From Closterium sp. NIES-65 (taxonomy: Eukaryota; Streptophyta; Zygnematophyceae; Desmidiales; Closteriaceae), in assembly GCA_948144175.1 (NCBI GenBank), contig CANXME010002057.1:2776001-2840000 (forward strand): 64,000 nucleotides of DNA, read 5' to 3'. Positions within the stretch are counted from its first letter, which is position 1. The number at the start of each line of letters is the position of its first letter. This document shows positions 1 through 9,866 of this stretch, one piece after another. A program made the position numbers and the translations under genes. A model generated the notes under the pieces. The model had not been told where the DNA came from, searched no databases, and saw only the letters and a program-made list of their open reading frames with translations.

Positions 1-460
1 CAAGGGCAGTGGGTCTACCTGAGACACACCTGAAGGAGCAGGACCCTGAGGGGGGAGGGGGTCTACCAGAGGGGGACCTAGAGCAAGGAAGAGCGGCAGG
101 GGGGGGGGGGGGGGAGAGGGGTAGAGCGGTAGGGGAAGAGACGGTAAAAGGGAACCGACTCGTCGAACATGACGTCCTGAGAGGGCAGGACACAGCACAA
201 GGTGGGGTGGTAAAACTGCCAGCCAGGCACGTCAGGGGGAAGCCAAGGAAGACGCAGAGAATGGCGTGGGAGGAGAGCTTGTCCGCGGAGGTATCGCGGA
301 CAAAGGCATGACAGCCCCAGACCCGGAACACCGACGCATTGCCAACCTCTCCCGTCCAACGCAGTGTCGGCGAGGTCTCCAACAAGGAGACATGGGGCTA
401 GAGGTTGAGCTGATGCGCAGTGTACCGGACCACAAACGGCCACAGAAAATGGGGAGCAGC
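1..460 (-). mobile_element. Copia fragment A (S family), integrase C-terminal to linker remnant
   Basis: On the minus strand, residues GWQFYHP, then SQDV and FDESVPFYRLFPY, then a proline run, match the integrase C-terminal/linker segment of the other S-family elements (compare about 52150-52400 and 23700-23900). In copia elements this stretch lies between the DDE integrase core and reverse transcriptase. The fragment runs off the left edge of the window. Its right end stops abruptly at 460, at the end of the 3' LTR of element B. Frames are interrupted, so it is a pseudogene piece. A poly-G run near 100-113 (plus strand) is the proline-codon tract. Family assignment is clear; the missing part cannot be judged. 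Confidence 0.8.
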
Positions 461-591
461 TGTGAAAACAAAGAACGAGAATGGATGACTATGAAGTGAA
501 GTGAATACAAATAGGAAACCCTAATGTGTTGTACCCCCTATGGGATACCCCACTATAGCCTACACAAACAAGTAAGCTATATGTTCTGACA
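461..591 (-). repeat. 3' LTR of copia B (131 bp)
   Basis: On the minus strand the segment begins TGTCAGAAC and ends TTTTCACA, the TG...CA termini of an LTR. It resembles 5364-5486, 20501-20629 and 48634-48765 in length and in the central GGCTATAGTGGGGTA-like block. A purine tract immediately precedes it on the minus strand. It is much shorter than typical plant copia LTRs. Confidence 0.8.
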
Positions 592-602
592 CACCCCCAT
601 AG
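592..602 (-). promoter_or_regulatory. Polypurine tract of copia B
   Basis: The minus-strand sequence ATGGGGGTG directly abuts the TG start of the 3' LTR. The same tract precedes the LTR in elements C, E and J. By family knowledge this is the plus-strand DNA primer site. Confidence 0.7.
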
Positions 603-788
603 GCAAAGTGGGGGAGAACAAGGGGTCACAAAACCAGTCAAGCAAAGCAAAGCAAAGCTCAGGGTGGATCACAAAGTCACCACGCATTCCGAGCACAAGT
701 TCAAAGGCCACAAGGCCAGTTCACATGCAAGATCATATATAGAGATATACAAGAGCAAGAGTATATATATGCGAAGTTACAAGCAAGG

Positions 789-2450
789 TCAAGAGGAGAG
801 CAAGTGAGGCAAGACAGGCACAAGACCCAACTGCGTGCAGCAACGCTGATGATCACAAGGCGCAAGTGCCTTGGTGAAGACATCAGCAGTGTTGGCCTCA
901 GAGGCCACGTACGCAAGTCGCAGCTGTCCACGCTGCTGTAGCTCACGAGCAAGAAAGTAGCGAAGAGCAATGTGCTTCGTTCTGTGCTCCAGTCGCTACT
1001 CTCGACACAAGGCCAGCATGGCCTTGTTGTCTACGTACAGGACTGGAGGAGAACGAGGCTGCTCTCCAAGGTCGGTCAGCAGGTAGGTGAGCCAGCGTAA
1101 CTCCTGTGCAGCCATAGCCCCAGCGTAGATCTCAGCCTCACAACTGGAGCCGAGAACAGAAGACGAGCGGGTAGCCCGCCACGAGACAGAGCCGGAACCA
1201 AGGCTGAAGGTGTAACCCTGTGACGACCGCTGCGTAGCCTGGTCGTCAGCCCAAGAAGCGTCTGCGTGCCCAGTGAGGACCACTGGACTGCGCCCTCCAA
1301 GCACTAGCCCCATGCCCGACGTACTGCACAAGTAGCGCAACACCCTCTTCGCTGCAGCCATGTGCTCTGGTCGGTGTCTCCCAGGAGCAACAAAGCGTGC
1401 AAGAATGCTAAGAGGGTATGCGAGGTCAGGTCGTGTGCAGGTCATCAGGTACATGAGGCAGCCAACAAGCTCTGCAAACGGGCCACTCGACTCTACGGAC
1501 TCATCCGAAGGCAGAGCTGAGAGCGAGTGGCGAGTAGGCAGAGGAGTGGCCTGAGGCGAGGAGTACGTGAAGCCGAAGCGCTGAAGGACCTGCTGCACCA
1601 TGTGTGACTGAGTCAGGGTAATGGTGCGGCGTGCTCTGTCCCGGGTGATCTGCAAGCCAAGGTAGCTACGCAGTTCACCCAGGTCAGTGCACGTGTGTCT
1701 CTTCTGCAGCTCGGACTTCACGTAGGCTAGTCCAGCAGTGTCAGCTGTGGCAAAGACCAAGTCGTCGACGTACACGAGGATGTAGAACGGCGGCAGAGAG
1801 GTGTCGGTGCGCAGAAACAGCGACGGGTCGGCAGTGGAAGGAGCAAACCCAAGTGCCGCGAGCGTAGTCCTCAGTGTGTCGTGCCACTCACGTGGCGCCT
1901 GGCGGAGACCGTAGACTGGACGCCGGAGACTCCACTGGGTACCAGGAGGGAAAGACCCAGTGAAGCCAGGTGGGCGACGCAGCCAGATCTCCTCGTGCAG
2001 GCTGCCCTGCAAGAAAGCTGTGCTGAAGTCGAGAGAGTGGAGCTCGTAGTCACGGTGAGCAGCAACGTGCAGCAGAACCCGAAGAGTGGTCATCTTCGGG
2101 GTGGGGGAGAAGGTCTGAAAGTAGTCAACCCCCTGCCGCTGACTGAAGCCACGAGCCACGTAACGCGCCTTGAAGACAGGCGGGGAACCCGGCGGCCGCT
2201 TCACCCTGAAAATCCACATGCCACTGACGATGTTCGCCCCAGGAGGGGGAACAGCGTCAACGTAGGTGCCTGTGGACTTCCAGGAAGCCATCTCTGCGTC
2301 CATAGCTGCCTGCCACTGAGAGGAGTAGGGACCCTCTATCGCCTCCGCGTAAGAGCGCGGAGTCGGGATGTCTGGTGCATCCGGGTCTCCCTCAGGGGCT
2401 AGCAGTACAGATGCGAGATGGGGTGAAGGTGCGCAAGGCCTCAGCAGGCG
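789..2450 (-). pseudogene. Copia B reverse transcriptase-RNase H
   Basis: RT and RNase H of a Ty1/copia polyprotein. RT starts near EGDPDAPDIPTPRSYAEA and carries the catalytic YVDDLVFA. RNase H follows with HADASWADD, SSCEAEIY and LYVDNKA. The open frame stops at 996-998 with TAG where element C has CAG (CRE-stop-RLE against CREQRLE). The same frame then stays open through the rest of RNase H to the natural stop at 789-791. One nonsense change therefore separates this from a full RT-RH. Upstream the frame is fused out of phase to a protease-leader piece, so integrase is missing. The closest relative in the window is C (20836-23481). Confidence 0.85.
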
Positions 2451-2459
2451 CAGTACCAG

Positions 2460-3125
2460 AGAGAGTAGACTCACTTGCACCTAGAGCAGCAGCCTCTATA
2501 CCAGGTTCAGACGGCACACACAGGTAACTGTCACCCTCAGTACCAATAGTCAAAGCATACATGGTAGTAAGGATAGCGTCATAGTCTAGAGCAAAAATAT
2601 CCACACCCTGCCTAAGCAGCTCTAGTCAGCGGGGGAACTCACCCGCATCGCCAAACTCTGCGTGCCAGGCATCACTCAAACAGGAGAAGCAGCGCGAGTG
2701 TGTGTGACCAGGTGTCCCGCAAGTCTGACCAGCCCGATCACCTGTGCGAATGACGTACGGGCAGCGAGCACTACTCCGAGACGCCCCACGCTAAGCGTAC
2801 CACTCACGAAGCTACTGCGGCGTGAGGGTCTTGCACAGACGCAGCTGCAGGTGCACCAGGCCACCGCCAGAAACTCCCCACTGAACAGCTGCACAGCGAC
2901 TGCCACTACTGCCGCGGCCACCACTCCTACTAACGTACCACTCACGAAGCCGCTGGGGCATAATGGTCTCGCGCGGACGGCGCTGCAGCTGCATATGGCC
3001 ACCGCCAGAAACTCCCCACCAAACAGCTCCACAACGACAGCTACTACGGCCGCCTCCACTCCCAGTGCTGCCACCACCGCCGCCTCAACTCCCACCACTA
3101 CTACGAAGAGAAGTCATAGCGGGCA
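2460..3125 (-). pseudogene. Copia B gag C-terminus and protease leader, copy 1
   Basis: On the minus strand this carries the end of gag (QLREWY-like motif, glycine-rich stretch and a Cys-rich knuckle around 2690-2760), then the IFALDYDAILTTMYALT leader that precedes protease in this family. It ends at 2460-2480, where sequence jumps into the region just before RT, deleting the protease active site, integrase and linker. It is a near copy of 3590-4300: the shared block starting CTGCCTAAGCAGC lies at 2608 and 3781, an offset of 1173 bp. It is non-coding in practice because of frame breaks. Confidence 0.7.
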
Positions 3126-3129
3126 AAGT

Positions 3130-3560
3130 AAGGGGGCGTGCGATCAGTAGGGCAGCACGGAGGGAAGGCAGGGCAGCGGGCAGGCACCAGGGTAGGTTGG
3201 GGCGGCGCACAATCAGGAGCAGGGCGGAGAGTGGGCAGCACTGGTGGCATGCGGAAAGGCACGACAGTGCGATGGGCTGCAAGGGGGGCAGCACGGGCTG
3301 TAGGGCGTCGCGCGGGCAGCCAGGGTGGTGCGCGGGCTTGCAAGGGGCGGCGCGCGGGCTGCCAGGGTGGCGCGCGGGCAGGCAGGGGCGGCGCGCGGGC
3401 AGCAAGGCGGCGGGTGGGCAGTCAGGGGCGGCGCGTGGCCAGCAGGGCGGTGCGCGGGGCTGCAAGGGGCAGATCGCGGGCTGCAAGGGTGGCGCGCGGG
3501 CTGCAGATGGGCGGCGCGCGGGCTGCAGACGGGCTGCGAGTGGTGTGACTGTGGTGCTGT
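3130..3560. repeat. GC-rich minisatellite 1 in copia B
   Basis: Imperfect repeats of about 18-20 bp built on GGGCTGCAAGGGGCGGCGCG run through this stretch. Long open frames on both strands here are by-products of the repeat and the lack of A/T-rich stop codons. The array lies where protease would continue, right after the LDSGASRCFFRDS motif of copy 2. Confidence 0.8.
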
Positions 3561-4300
3561 CGCGAAAGAAGCAGCGAGAAGCACCTGAGTCAAGCGTGAA
3601 GGTGTGCAAGGCCTCGGCAGGCGCAGTACCAGAGAGAGCAGACTCACCAGCACCTAGAGCAGCAGCATCTATACCAGGGTCGGGTGGCACACACAGATAA
3701 CAGTCATCCTCAGTACCAATAGTCAAAGCATACATGGCAGTGGGGATAACGTCATAGTCTAGAGCAAAGATATCCACACCCTGCCTAAGCAGCTCTAGCC
3801 AGCGGGGGAGCTCACCCGCGTCGCCAAACTCTGCGCGCCAGGCGTCGCTCAGACAGGAGAAGCAGCGGGACTGTGTATGACCAACTGTCCCGCAAGTCTG
3901 ACCAGCCCGATCACCTATGCGAATGACGTATGGGCAGCGAGCACTACTCTGAGACGCCCCACGCTGAGCGTACCACTCACGAAGTTACTACGGCGTAAGG
4001 GTCTCGCGCGGACGCCGCTGTAGCTACACCAGGCCACCGCCAGAAGCTCCCGATTGAACAACTGCACAGCGACTGCCACTACTGCCGCCGCCACCACTCC
4101 TACTAGCGTACCACTCACGTAGCTGCTGGGGCGAAAGGGTCTCGCGCGGATGCCGCTGCAGCTGCATCTGGCCACTGCCAGAAACTCCCCACCGAACAGC
4201 TCCATAGCGACTGCTACTACGGGCGCCTCCACTCCCACTTCTGCCACCACCGCCGCCACCACTCCCAGTGCTACTATGAAGAGAAGTTATAGCGGGCAAG
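3560..4300 (-). pseudogene. Copia B gag C-terminus and protease start, copy 2
   Basis: The minus strand shows the gag knuckle region (about 3840-3920), the protease leader IFALDYDVIPTAMYALT and the aspartic protease signature LDSGASRCFFRDST near 3560-3610. The frame then enters the minisatellite at 3560. It duplicates 2460-3125 with moderate divergence, so the duplication is not very recent. A DSGAS triad is present but no flap region follows. Confidence 0.75.
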
Positions 4301-5290
4301 CAAGGAGGCGCACGACCAATAGGGCAGCACGGAGGGAAGGCAAGGCGGCCAGGAGGCACTACGTAGGTTGGGGCGGCGCACGGTCAGGGAAGAGCGGCGT
4401 GCGGCCAGAGCAGAGGCGGCGCACGGAAAGTCAGGACGGCGTGCGGGGCTGCAAGGGGGCAGTGCGCGGGCTGCATGGGTGGCGCGCGGGCTACATGGCA
4501 GCGCGCATGCTGCCAGGGTTGGCGCGCGGCCAGCAAAGTGGCGCGCAGGGTGCAGAGGGCTGCGCGTGGGCAGGCAGAGGTGGCGCGCGGCTAGGCAGGG
4601 GCGGCGCGCGGCCAGCAGGGCGGCGCGTCGGCTGCAGGGGCGTCGTGCGGGCTGCAGGGGCGGCGCGCGGGTTGTAGGGCAGGGCGGCGCGCTGGCTGCA
4701 GGGTGCGTGCAGGCAGGGCGCGTGTAGAGAGCGGGCGCGCGGGCAGGGCGCCCAGCATGCGCGCAAGAAGGGCAGCGCGCGGTGAGCAGGGCATTGCGCG
4801 GCAAGCACGGCAGCGCGCTGCGAGCAGGCAGCTCGCGACGAGCAGGGCAGGGAAGCGCGAGGGCCGTAGGGCGACGCGACGGGCTGCAGGGGCGGCGTGT
4901 TGGCTGTAGGGGTGGCGCGCGGGCTGCAGGGGCGGCGCGCGGGCTGCAGAGGGAGACGCACGGGCTGCAGGAGCGGTGCGCAGGCTGCAAGGGTGGCGCG
5001 CGGGCTGCAGGGGCGGCGCGAGGGCTGCAGGGGTGGTGCAATGTGGGGCAGGGAAGGGCGTGCGGGAGCGGCGCGACGCGGAGCAGGGCAGGGCGTGCCC
5101 GGGGCGTCGCAACGCGGGGCAGGGCAGGGCGTGCGCGGGGCAGCGCGACGCGGGGCAGGGCAGGGCGTGCGCAGGGCGGCGCAACGCGGGGCAGGGCAGG
5201 GTGTGCGCGGGACAGCGCGACGCAGAGTAAGGCAGGGCGTGCGCAGGGCGATGCGACGCGAGGCAGGGCAGGGGGTGGGGAAGCGCGGTA
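4300..5290. repeat. GC-rich minisatellite 2 in the leader of copia B
   Basis: Two sub-arrays are visible. From about 4430 to 5040 there are imperfect units of about 18-19 bp around GCGCGGGCTGCAGGGGCGG. From about 5040 to 5290 there are longer units, about 33 bp, containing GGGGCAGGGCAGGGCGTGCG. The array lies between the primer-binding site and gag, where an untranslated leader would be. No convincing protein is encoded despite several long open frames. Confidence 0.8.
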
Positions 5291-5349
5291 ACCACAGTTG
5301 GTTACTAGCTAATGGTGGGCCCTAAAAAAAAAACGGTCCTACGGAATTA

Positions 5350-5363
5350 CTGCTCTGAAACCA
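5350..5363 (-). promoter_or_regulatory. Primer-binding site of copia B
   Basis: The minus strand reads TGGTTTCAGAGCAG directly after the LTR end. It resembles the plant copia site TGGTATCAGAGC, complementary to initiator methionine tRNA, with one mismatch in the core. It fixes the 5' LTR boundary. Confidence 0.75.
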
Positions 5364-5486
5364 TGTCATAATCTAGAGAGCAGGAATGAATGCATTAGGC
5401 AGAAAGTTCGTACAAGTATAACCCTAATTGGGCTGCACCCCATATAGGCTACCCCACTACATCCTACACATCATAATAGTTTGACA
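5364..5486 (-). repeat. 5' LTR of copia B (123 bp)
   Basis: The minus strand begins TGTCAAAC and ends TTATGACA, followed at once by the primer-binding site. It is clearly diverged from the 3' LTR at 461-591, so the element is either old or a recombinant of two elements. Confidence 0.8.
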
Positions 5487-6330
5487 CCCCCACGTGTACT
5501 CAACCCCCTTCCTCAGCAGGTCGGTCAATTGAGCAGTCAACTGCGCCATGTCGGGCCCCAACTTGGTCAAGTTTGTCGACGCGTGCCACACTTGAATCGT
5601 CGCGATCTTCTTCGGGTCTATTTCCACTCCTGCAGCTGAAAAAATGTATCCCAGAAGCTCCATTCGGTTAAAACTCACACTTAGATGCTTTCGTTAGTAG
5701 GCGGTTCTCACTCAGTATTTTAAAAACTGCTTCGATGTCATGTAGGTGCTGTGCTTTGTTTGGGCTGTAAATCAGCATGTCGTCGAGGTACACGATGACG
5801 CACTTATCAAAAAGAGGGCAGAAGGCTTCGTTCATGGTCATTTGAAAAGTGGTGGGGGCGTTGGTTAGTCCGAAGGGCATTACGGTGTATTCGAAGGATC
5901 CGTAGCGCGTTCGGAAAGCGGTTTTCGTGAAGTCGGGTGGGTTGACTCAGATCTGGTGGTAGCCTCCTCGAAGGTAAATTTTCGAGAAAGCCTGGGCTGT
6001 GCGCAGTTAGTCGATCAGTTTGTCGGCTCGTGGGATGGGGTAACGGGACTCGAGCAAATGAACTCCTTCTCGAGCAGGTAATCCAGCTGCTTCCTCAGCT
6101 CGTCAAGTTCGGGGCTGGGTCAGTCGGAACTGTCACTGTACTATCGACTGTGGCCCCGATTCTAGTTCTATCCTGTGGTCGTGCGGTCACTAAGGTGGCA
6201 GTCCTGTCGGCAGGTCGTCCGAGAAAATTCCACTGTACTGCTTCAGGAGCACTGCCAAGTCATCCCGTACGTCGGCTAGCAGTTAATGCAAATCCCCCCC
6301 TTTGTCTGCTGCTCCGGCTTCCCAAATGTC
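5487..6330 (-). pseudogene. Gypsy G1 reverse transcriptase fragment
   Basis: Minus-strand Ty3/gypsy RT. MPFGLTNAPTTFQ and VYLDDMLIYSP (catalytic YLDD) sit at about 5668-5880. The thumb/connection region with LLGYIFSAAGVEIDPKK follows at 5490-5680 in another frame. Upstream sequence to about 6330 matches the RT fingers of G2 (10100-10700) but has stops. The gene ends at KGVEYTWG where it meets the B LTR at 5486. RNase H, integrase and the 3' LTR are missing. It belongs with the protease at 6409-6822 and the gag at 13306-14410. Confidence 0.8.
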
Positions 6331-6408
6331 AACCGCGTACATGTGAGCTCCTGCCGCTACGGCGCGTTTCATCGTAATAGCGTTGTCACGCACCGACGAA
6401 GACCCAGG

Positions 6409-6822
6409 CTAGCCCCAGCGAGGTAAGATGATGTCGTGTCGTCGCAGCCAATCACGGCCGAGTAAAATGTCGGTTCCGTCGAAGTTTGTTGCAAAAATTT
6501 CCTGACTAAACGTGAAATTGCCCCCGCATCGAATCCAAACTCGGTCCACGCGTACCCGTATCGCCAGTGGCATGCCGTCAACCAGTCTTGCGTTGATCTC
6601 AGGTAAACATCTATCTAGTGGCAGTCTCAGTTTCCACGCTGTGGCAGTGTTGATCAGGCTGTGGCTGGCTCCCCAGTCTACAAATATTTTAACTAAGTCT
6701 GTCCCAATTTTTCCACTAACCAGTATGGGGCTGTCCACCATAGTACCCTCCTTATTCGGCCGGTTGTGGTCGATTGCGTGAACCGGCACAATCACTCGGT
6801 GAGGGTCGGTTGGGTTGGGCAA
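6409..6822 (-). pseudogene. Gypsy G1 protease
   Basis: Retropepsin-like domain of a gypsy Pol. VKIFVDWGASHSLINTATA corresponds to VKIFIDGGASHGLVNTATA of G2, so the usual D-S/T-G active site reads DWG, which should be inactive. The later ILLGRDWLRR motif is intact. The open frame of about 137 residues starts at PNPTDPHRV, matching G2's PNHTDPHRV. Upstream sequence to 6930 continues toward gag and is cut by solo LTR K. Confidence 0.8.
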
Positions 6823-6930
6823 GTGGCGTGACCTGTTAGTAGAGGGCCCGTTTGCTACTGATTCCCAGCGTTTCCCTGCTGCTTGGTCTGTTTGTGCTGC
6901 TCAGCTTCCCCTTTCCCTTGGCGTTTTCCG

Positions 6931-7465
6931 TGTTGGTGCAACCGTACGGTTTGCACTCGGCTTGTTGTCCGTGTGCGTGCATGCGTGTGTGCATGGAATG
7001 ATATGAGGGCATGAGATAATATATTTTTCATGCTTATTATAGTGTGTGCATGAAGAGTCATGATGTCGAGTGTGTGTGTGTCGAATCAATAGCGAGTTAT
7101 CGCTAGTCGCGTGTTACGGGGTCATTTGTGTCTCGCGCGCGATTTCTATTTTGTCGTGTGTCCCGTGCGTGGTTTCTATTTTGTCATGTGTCGAACGTTC
7201 GGCGTGTCGCAGGTGTGTGCAGCGAAACCATCAAGAACTCAAGGATGAATTTGTGATGAAGAACCCGAGCCTTGGTGTCAAGCCTCAAGTGATTTCGAAG
7301 CTCGCCAAAAGGGTACACTTCAAGATGTTGAAGATAGTTACATTACAATGTGTAGTGTATCATTTCTGTTGGTGTAGACCCTTGTGGAGGGTAGTTTCGA
7401 GACCCTTCTTGGTTGGGGATTGTGTGGCACTGTTCCACATCATTGTACCTCGGCTCTTGGGGTTT
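6931..7465 (+). repeat. Solo LTR K (H family), left part
   Basis: Starts TGTTGGTGCAACC and aligns over its whole length with the 5' LTR of element H (59075-59908). It is interrupted at 7465 by G2 and resumes at 13006. The target duplication TTCCG lies at 6926-6930 and 13306-13310. No internal H sequence is present, so it is a solo LTR. The open frame at 7070-7483 lies wholly within LTR sequence and is not a gene. Confidence 0.9.
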
Positions 7466-7797
7466 TGTTACGAGTGCAATTGAGTGAACGAACGAGAATT
7501 GCACTATCGAAGCAAGAATACAAATGAGCGAAGGCATGAGCGAACATTATATAGCGAAACTACCGTGGTAACGGTAATGGTCGCGCGACGAGCCTGGGAC
7601 TGAGGTTGGGAAAGTGTCGAAGCGTAGGTCCGGAGCGCGGGTTACCAGCCGAGCCGTGAGGTCGGGATGCGATGTGCGAAAAGGGCGGGATGATGAATGA
7701 TGCGATGGTCGCGAGTGGTAACGGTGCTGACTGAGGTGCTACAGTGATGTACGCGTTGAGCAGGGACGCGAAGTAAGGAAAAGGGAATTTCCTTACA
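7466..7797 (-). repeat. 3' LTR of gypsy G2 (332 bp)
   Basis: The minus strand starts TGTAAGGAAATTCCC and ends GTAACA, the expected TG...CA. It is the same length as 12674-13005 with five substitutions. GGTTT precedes it on the plus strand. Confidence 0.95.
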
Positions 7798-7826
7798 CTA
7801 CCCCCCCCTCCTAAGGAGGTCCCCCT
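7798..7826 (-). promoter_or_regulatory. Polypurine tract of gypsy G2
   Basis: The minus strand reads AGGAGGGGGGGGTAG immediately before the 3' LTR, the expected primer for plus-strand synthesis. Confidence 0.85.
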
Positions 7827-8515
7827 TATGAAAGCGCGTGGATGTCTCGGAAATTGCGGCTACGCAGGTAGTCGGTGACGACGGGGTGATTTTCAACTTT
7901 CTCCAGGGGAACCCAATTGTCCTCGGTGGGGGTACGATCTTTCCAGCGGATCAGAAACTCCACTTTTCGGGCTCCTCGAGGGTCGCGAACTCTGTGGCTC
8001 AGGATCTTGTCGGGGGTGATGACTGGTTCGGTTGGTGGTCGTGTCATGCTGGTGGGTCGATGTCGTGGGAGTTGGCTGGTGGATGGCACGTAAGGGCGAA
8101 GTAAGTTGACGTGGAACGAGGGGCTGACGTACCAGTCAGCAGGGAGGAGGAGGTGCGCGGTGACTGGCGTAACCATGTGACTGATTCGAAATGGCCCACA
8201 GTATCGAGGGCTGAGTTTTGGAGTGATGTGCAGGCGGAGGTTTTGAGTGTCGAGTAAAACGAGGTCGCCGGGCTGATAAGTTACGGGTCTGCGATGGCGA
8301 TCGGCGTTGCGTTTAGCGATGATGTTTGATATTTTGATTGCTTCTGCTGCCCTGGTCCGTGCTGCTTGCAGAATCTTGGCGAACTGTTGTGCTCGTGGGA
8401 CGGGGTTGTCGGGATTCGGTGTCATTGGTACTGTTGGGTCCTGTCCGTAATTCAAGTAAAACGGCGACTGTTGCGTCGTGGCTGATGGTGCGTTATTGTA
8501 TGCGAACTCGATGAG
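7826..8515 (-). CDS. Gypsy G2 integrase C-terminus and chromodomain
   Basis: C-terminal part of G2 Pol, in the same frame as the upstream integrase frame but separated from it by a TAG near 8516, in DPNT-stop-EQQLPLIEF where most relatives have a tryptophan codon. YQPGDLVLLDT and the following SPRYCGPF are the integrase GPY/F-type module. Near the C-terminus KVEFLIRWKDRTPTEDNWVP and ENHPVVTDYL form a chromodomain, with aromatic residues placed as in known chromodomains. In chromoviruses this module guides integration toward histone-marked chromatin. The first methionine of the isolated frame is at 8455, but the true protein continues from upstream. Confidence 0.85.
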   Translation of the reverse strand, partial: LIEFAYNNAPSATTQQSPFYLNYGQDPTVPMTPNPDNPVPRAQQFAKILQAARTRAAEAIKISNIIAKRNADRHRRPVTYQPGDLVLLDTQNLRLHITPKLSPRYCGPFRISHMVTPVTAHLLLPADWYVSPSFHVNLLRPYVPSTSQLPRHRPTSMTRPPTEPVITPDKILSHRVRDPRGARKVEFLIRWKDRTPTEDNWVPLEKVENHPVVTDYLRSRNFRDIHALS

Positions 8516-8530
8516 TGGCAGCTGCTGTTC

Positions 8531-9866
8531 CTACGTATTCGGATCGTCGCACGTGGCTCGAATCAGCTGCTCCATGGTCTGATTTGTCCGTTCCGTCTGT
8601 CCGTCGGTTTCGGGGTGATAGGATGAACTGAACTGTAAGCGCGTGCCGAACTGCTGCCACAGGTTCCGCCAGAAGTTGCTTGTAAATTTCGTGTCTCTGT
8701 CGCTGATGATCGATGCGGGTATCCCGTGCAGTCGAACGACGGTGGTGATGAAGAGTCGGGCGGTTTCCTCGGCTGTGATTGATTTCCTGCATGCTGCGAA
8801 ATGAGCCATCTTTGTTAGTCGATCGACGACGACCAGGATCGCGTCATTCCCACTCGCCCCAGCTGGTAACCCCGTAACGAAATCCATCGTCACCTGCTGC
8901 CAAGCACGCTCTGGGGGCGGGATGGGTTGTAATTGTCCCGCCGGTCGCTTCCTGCTTGACTTCATGAGCTGGCAAGTGGGGCACGATGCCACGTGTCGTT
9001 GCACATCGGTCAACATTTCTGGCCAGTAGTAGTACCGCTGCAGCTGCTGCCGTGTTTTTTCTACCCCGAAATGTCCCGAGGTAACTCCGTCGTGTGCCTC
9101 CTGTAACAGTAGTTCCCGCAGTAGCGTGTATCCTGGTACCCAGATGCGGTCGGTTCCAGCTTTTACGTAATAGACTCCTTTTGCCGCTGCGAATTGCTGT
9201 GAGTTGCCTCCTGTAAAGAACGGGTCTGTTTGATATCCGTGGGTAAATAGGCCTGTCAGTAGCGGGCTGGTCTGGGCGAGTAGTATCGCGTGGATCTGGG
9301 CAGTGGGGCGGGTCAGTGCGTCGTCGATATTCGAGGCTCCTTTTTTGTATGTGACCGTATAGTGAAAATTCGACTCGAGGAAATCGAGCCATCGAATCTG
9401 TCGTGGGTTGAGGTGGGGCTGTGCACGGAGGTACTGTAGAGATCGATGGTCTGTCCGTACTGTCACGTCTGCGCCGGTCAAGTAGCAGCGCCACACTTTG
9501 AATGCGTGCACGATCGCGAGCATTTCGCGGTCGTGTATCGGGTAATTTCGCTCAGGCGGATGTAGTTTGCGTGATTCGTAGGCGATGGGTTGGAGGCCGT
9601 CGCCGAAGTCCTGTAACAGTACAGCTCCGATGGCGATGTCACTTGCGTCGGTAACCACTTCGAAAGGGCGGTGGGGATCAGCGATGCGTAGAGCGGGTGG
9701 TGAACAGAGAACGTTTTTCAGGGCAGAGAAGGCAGCATGCTCTTTCTCTCCCCACGTAAAAGCGACCCCCTTACGCTGTAAATCAGTGAGTGGGGCTGTT
9801 AAACGTGCCATGTCGGGCACGAACCGTCGAACGTAATTAACAAAACCTAAAAACCCTGCAGTTCCG
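8531..9866 (-). CDS. Gypsy G2 RNase H and integrase
   Basis: The frame opens in the FLGFVNYVRRFVPDMARLTAPL connection. RNase H follows: EVVTDASDIAIGAVL supplies the first Asp and the domain ends near YKKGASNIDDALTRP, where the usual ADALSR-like motif reads IDDALTR. The integrase zinc-binding motif (HFGVEKTRQQL ... ASCPTCQLMK) follows. The DDE core has MDFVTGLP, ISDRDTKF and ETDGQTERTNQT as the three acidic positions. The apparent start at 9889 is out of frame with the real upstream sequence: a one-base loss in a T run near 9852 separates it from the RT frame. The frame closes with the TAG near 8516-8531. Confidence 0.9.

Larger units (their letters stand above)
461..5486 (-). mobile_element. 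Copia B (S family), rearranged deletion/duplication derivative
   Basis: Minus-strand element bounded by a 3' LTR (461-591) and a 5' LTR (5364-5486) with a primer-binding site next to the latter. From the 5' side it holds a GC-rich minisatellite leader (about 4300-5290), a gag-protease piece (about 3590-4300), a second minisatellite (about 3130-3560), a second gag-protease piece (about 2460-3125), and RT plus RNase H (789-2450). Most of protease and all of integrase are absent. The flanks do not match: fragment A lies on one side and gypsy G1 on the other, with no target duplication. It cannot move on its own. Confidence 0.8.
5487..6930 (-). mobile_element. Gypsy G1, pol-side part
   Basis: First half of a decayed Ty3/gypsy element, interrupted at 6930 by solo LTR K. 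The gag-side part resumes at 13306 after the TTCCG target duplication. The 3' side is lost at 5487 against copia B. Confidence 0.8.

Noticed and set aside
2963-5325. Several long frames on both strands rich in R, G, A and P
   Set aside because: They arise from GC-rich minisatellites with few stop codons. No domain or consistent frame is shared between the duplicated blocks.
7070-7483. 137-codon plus-strand frame
   Set aside because: It lies entirely within solo LTR K, and the corresponding part of the H LTR has a different, broken frame.
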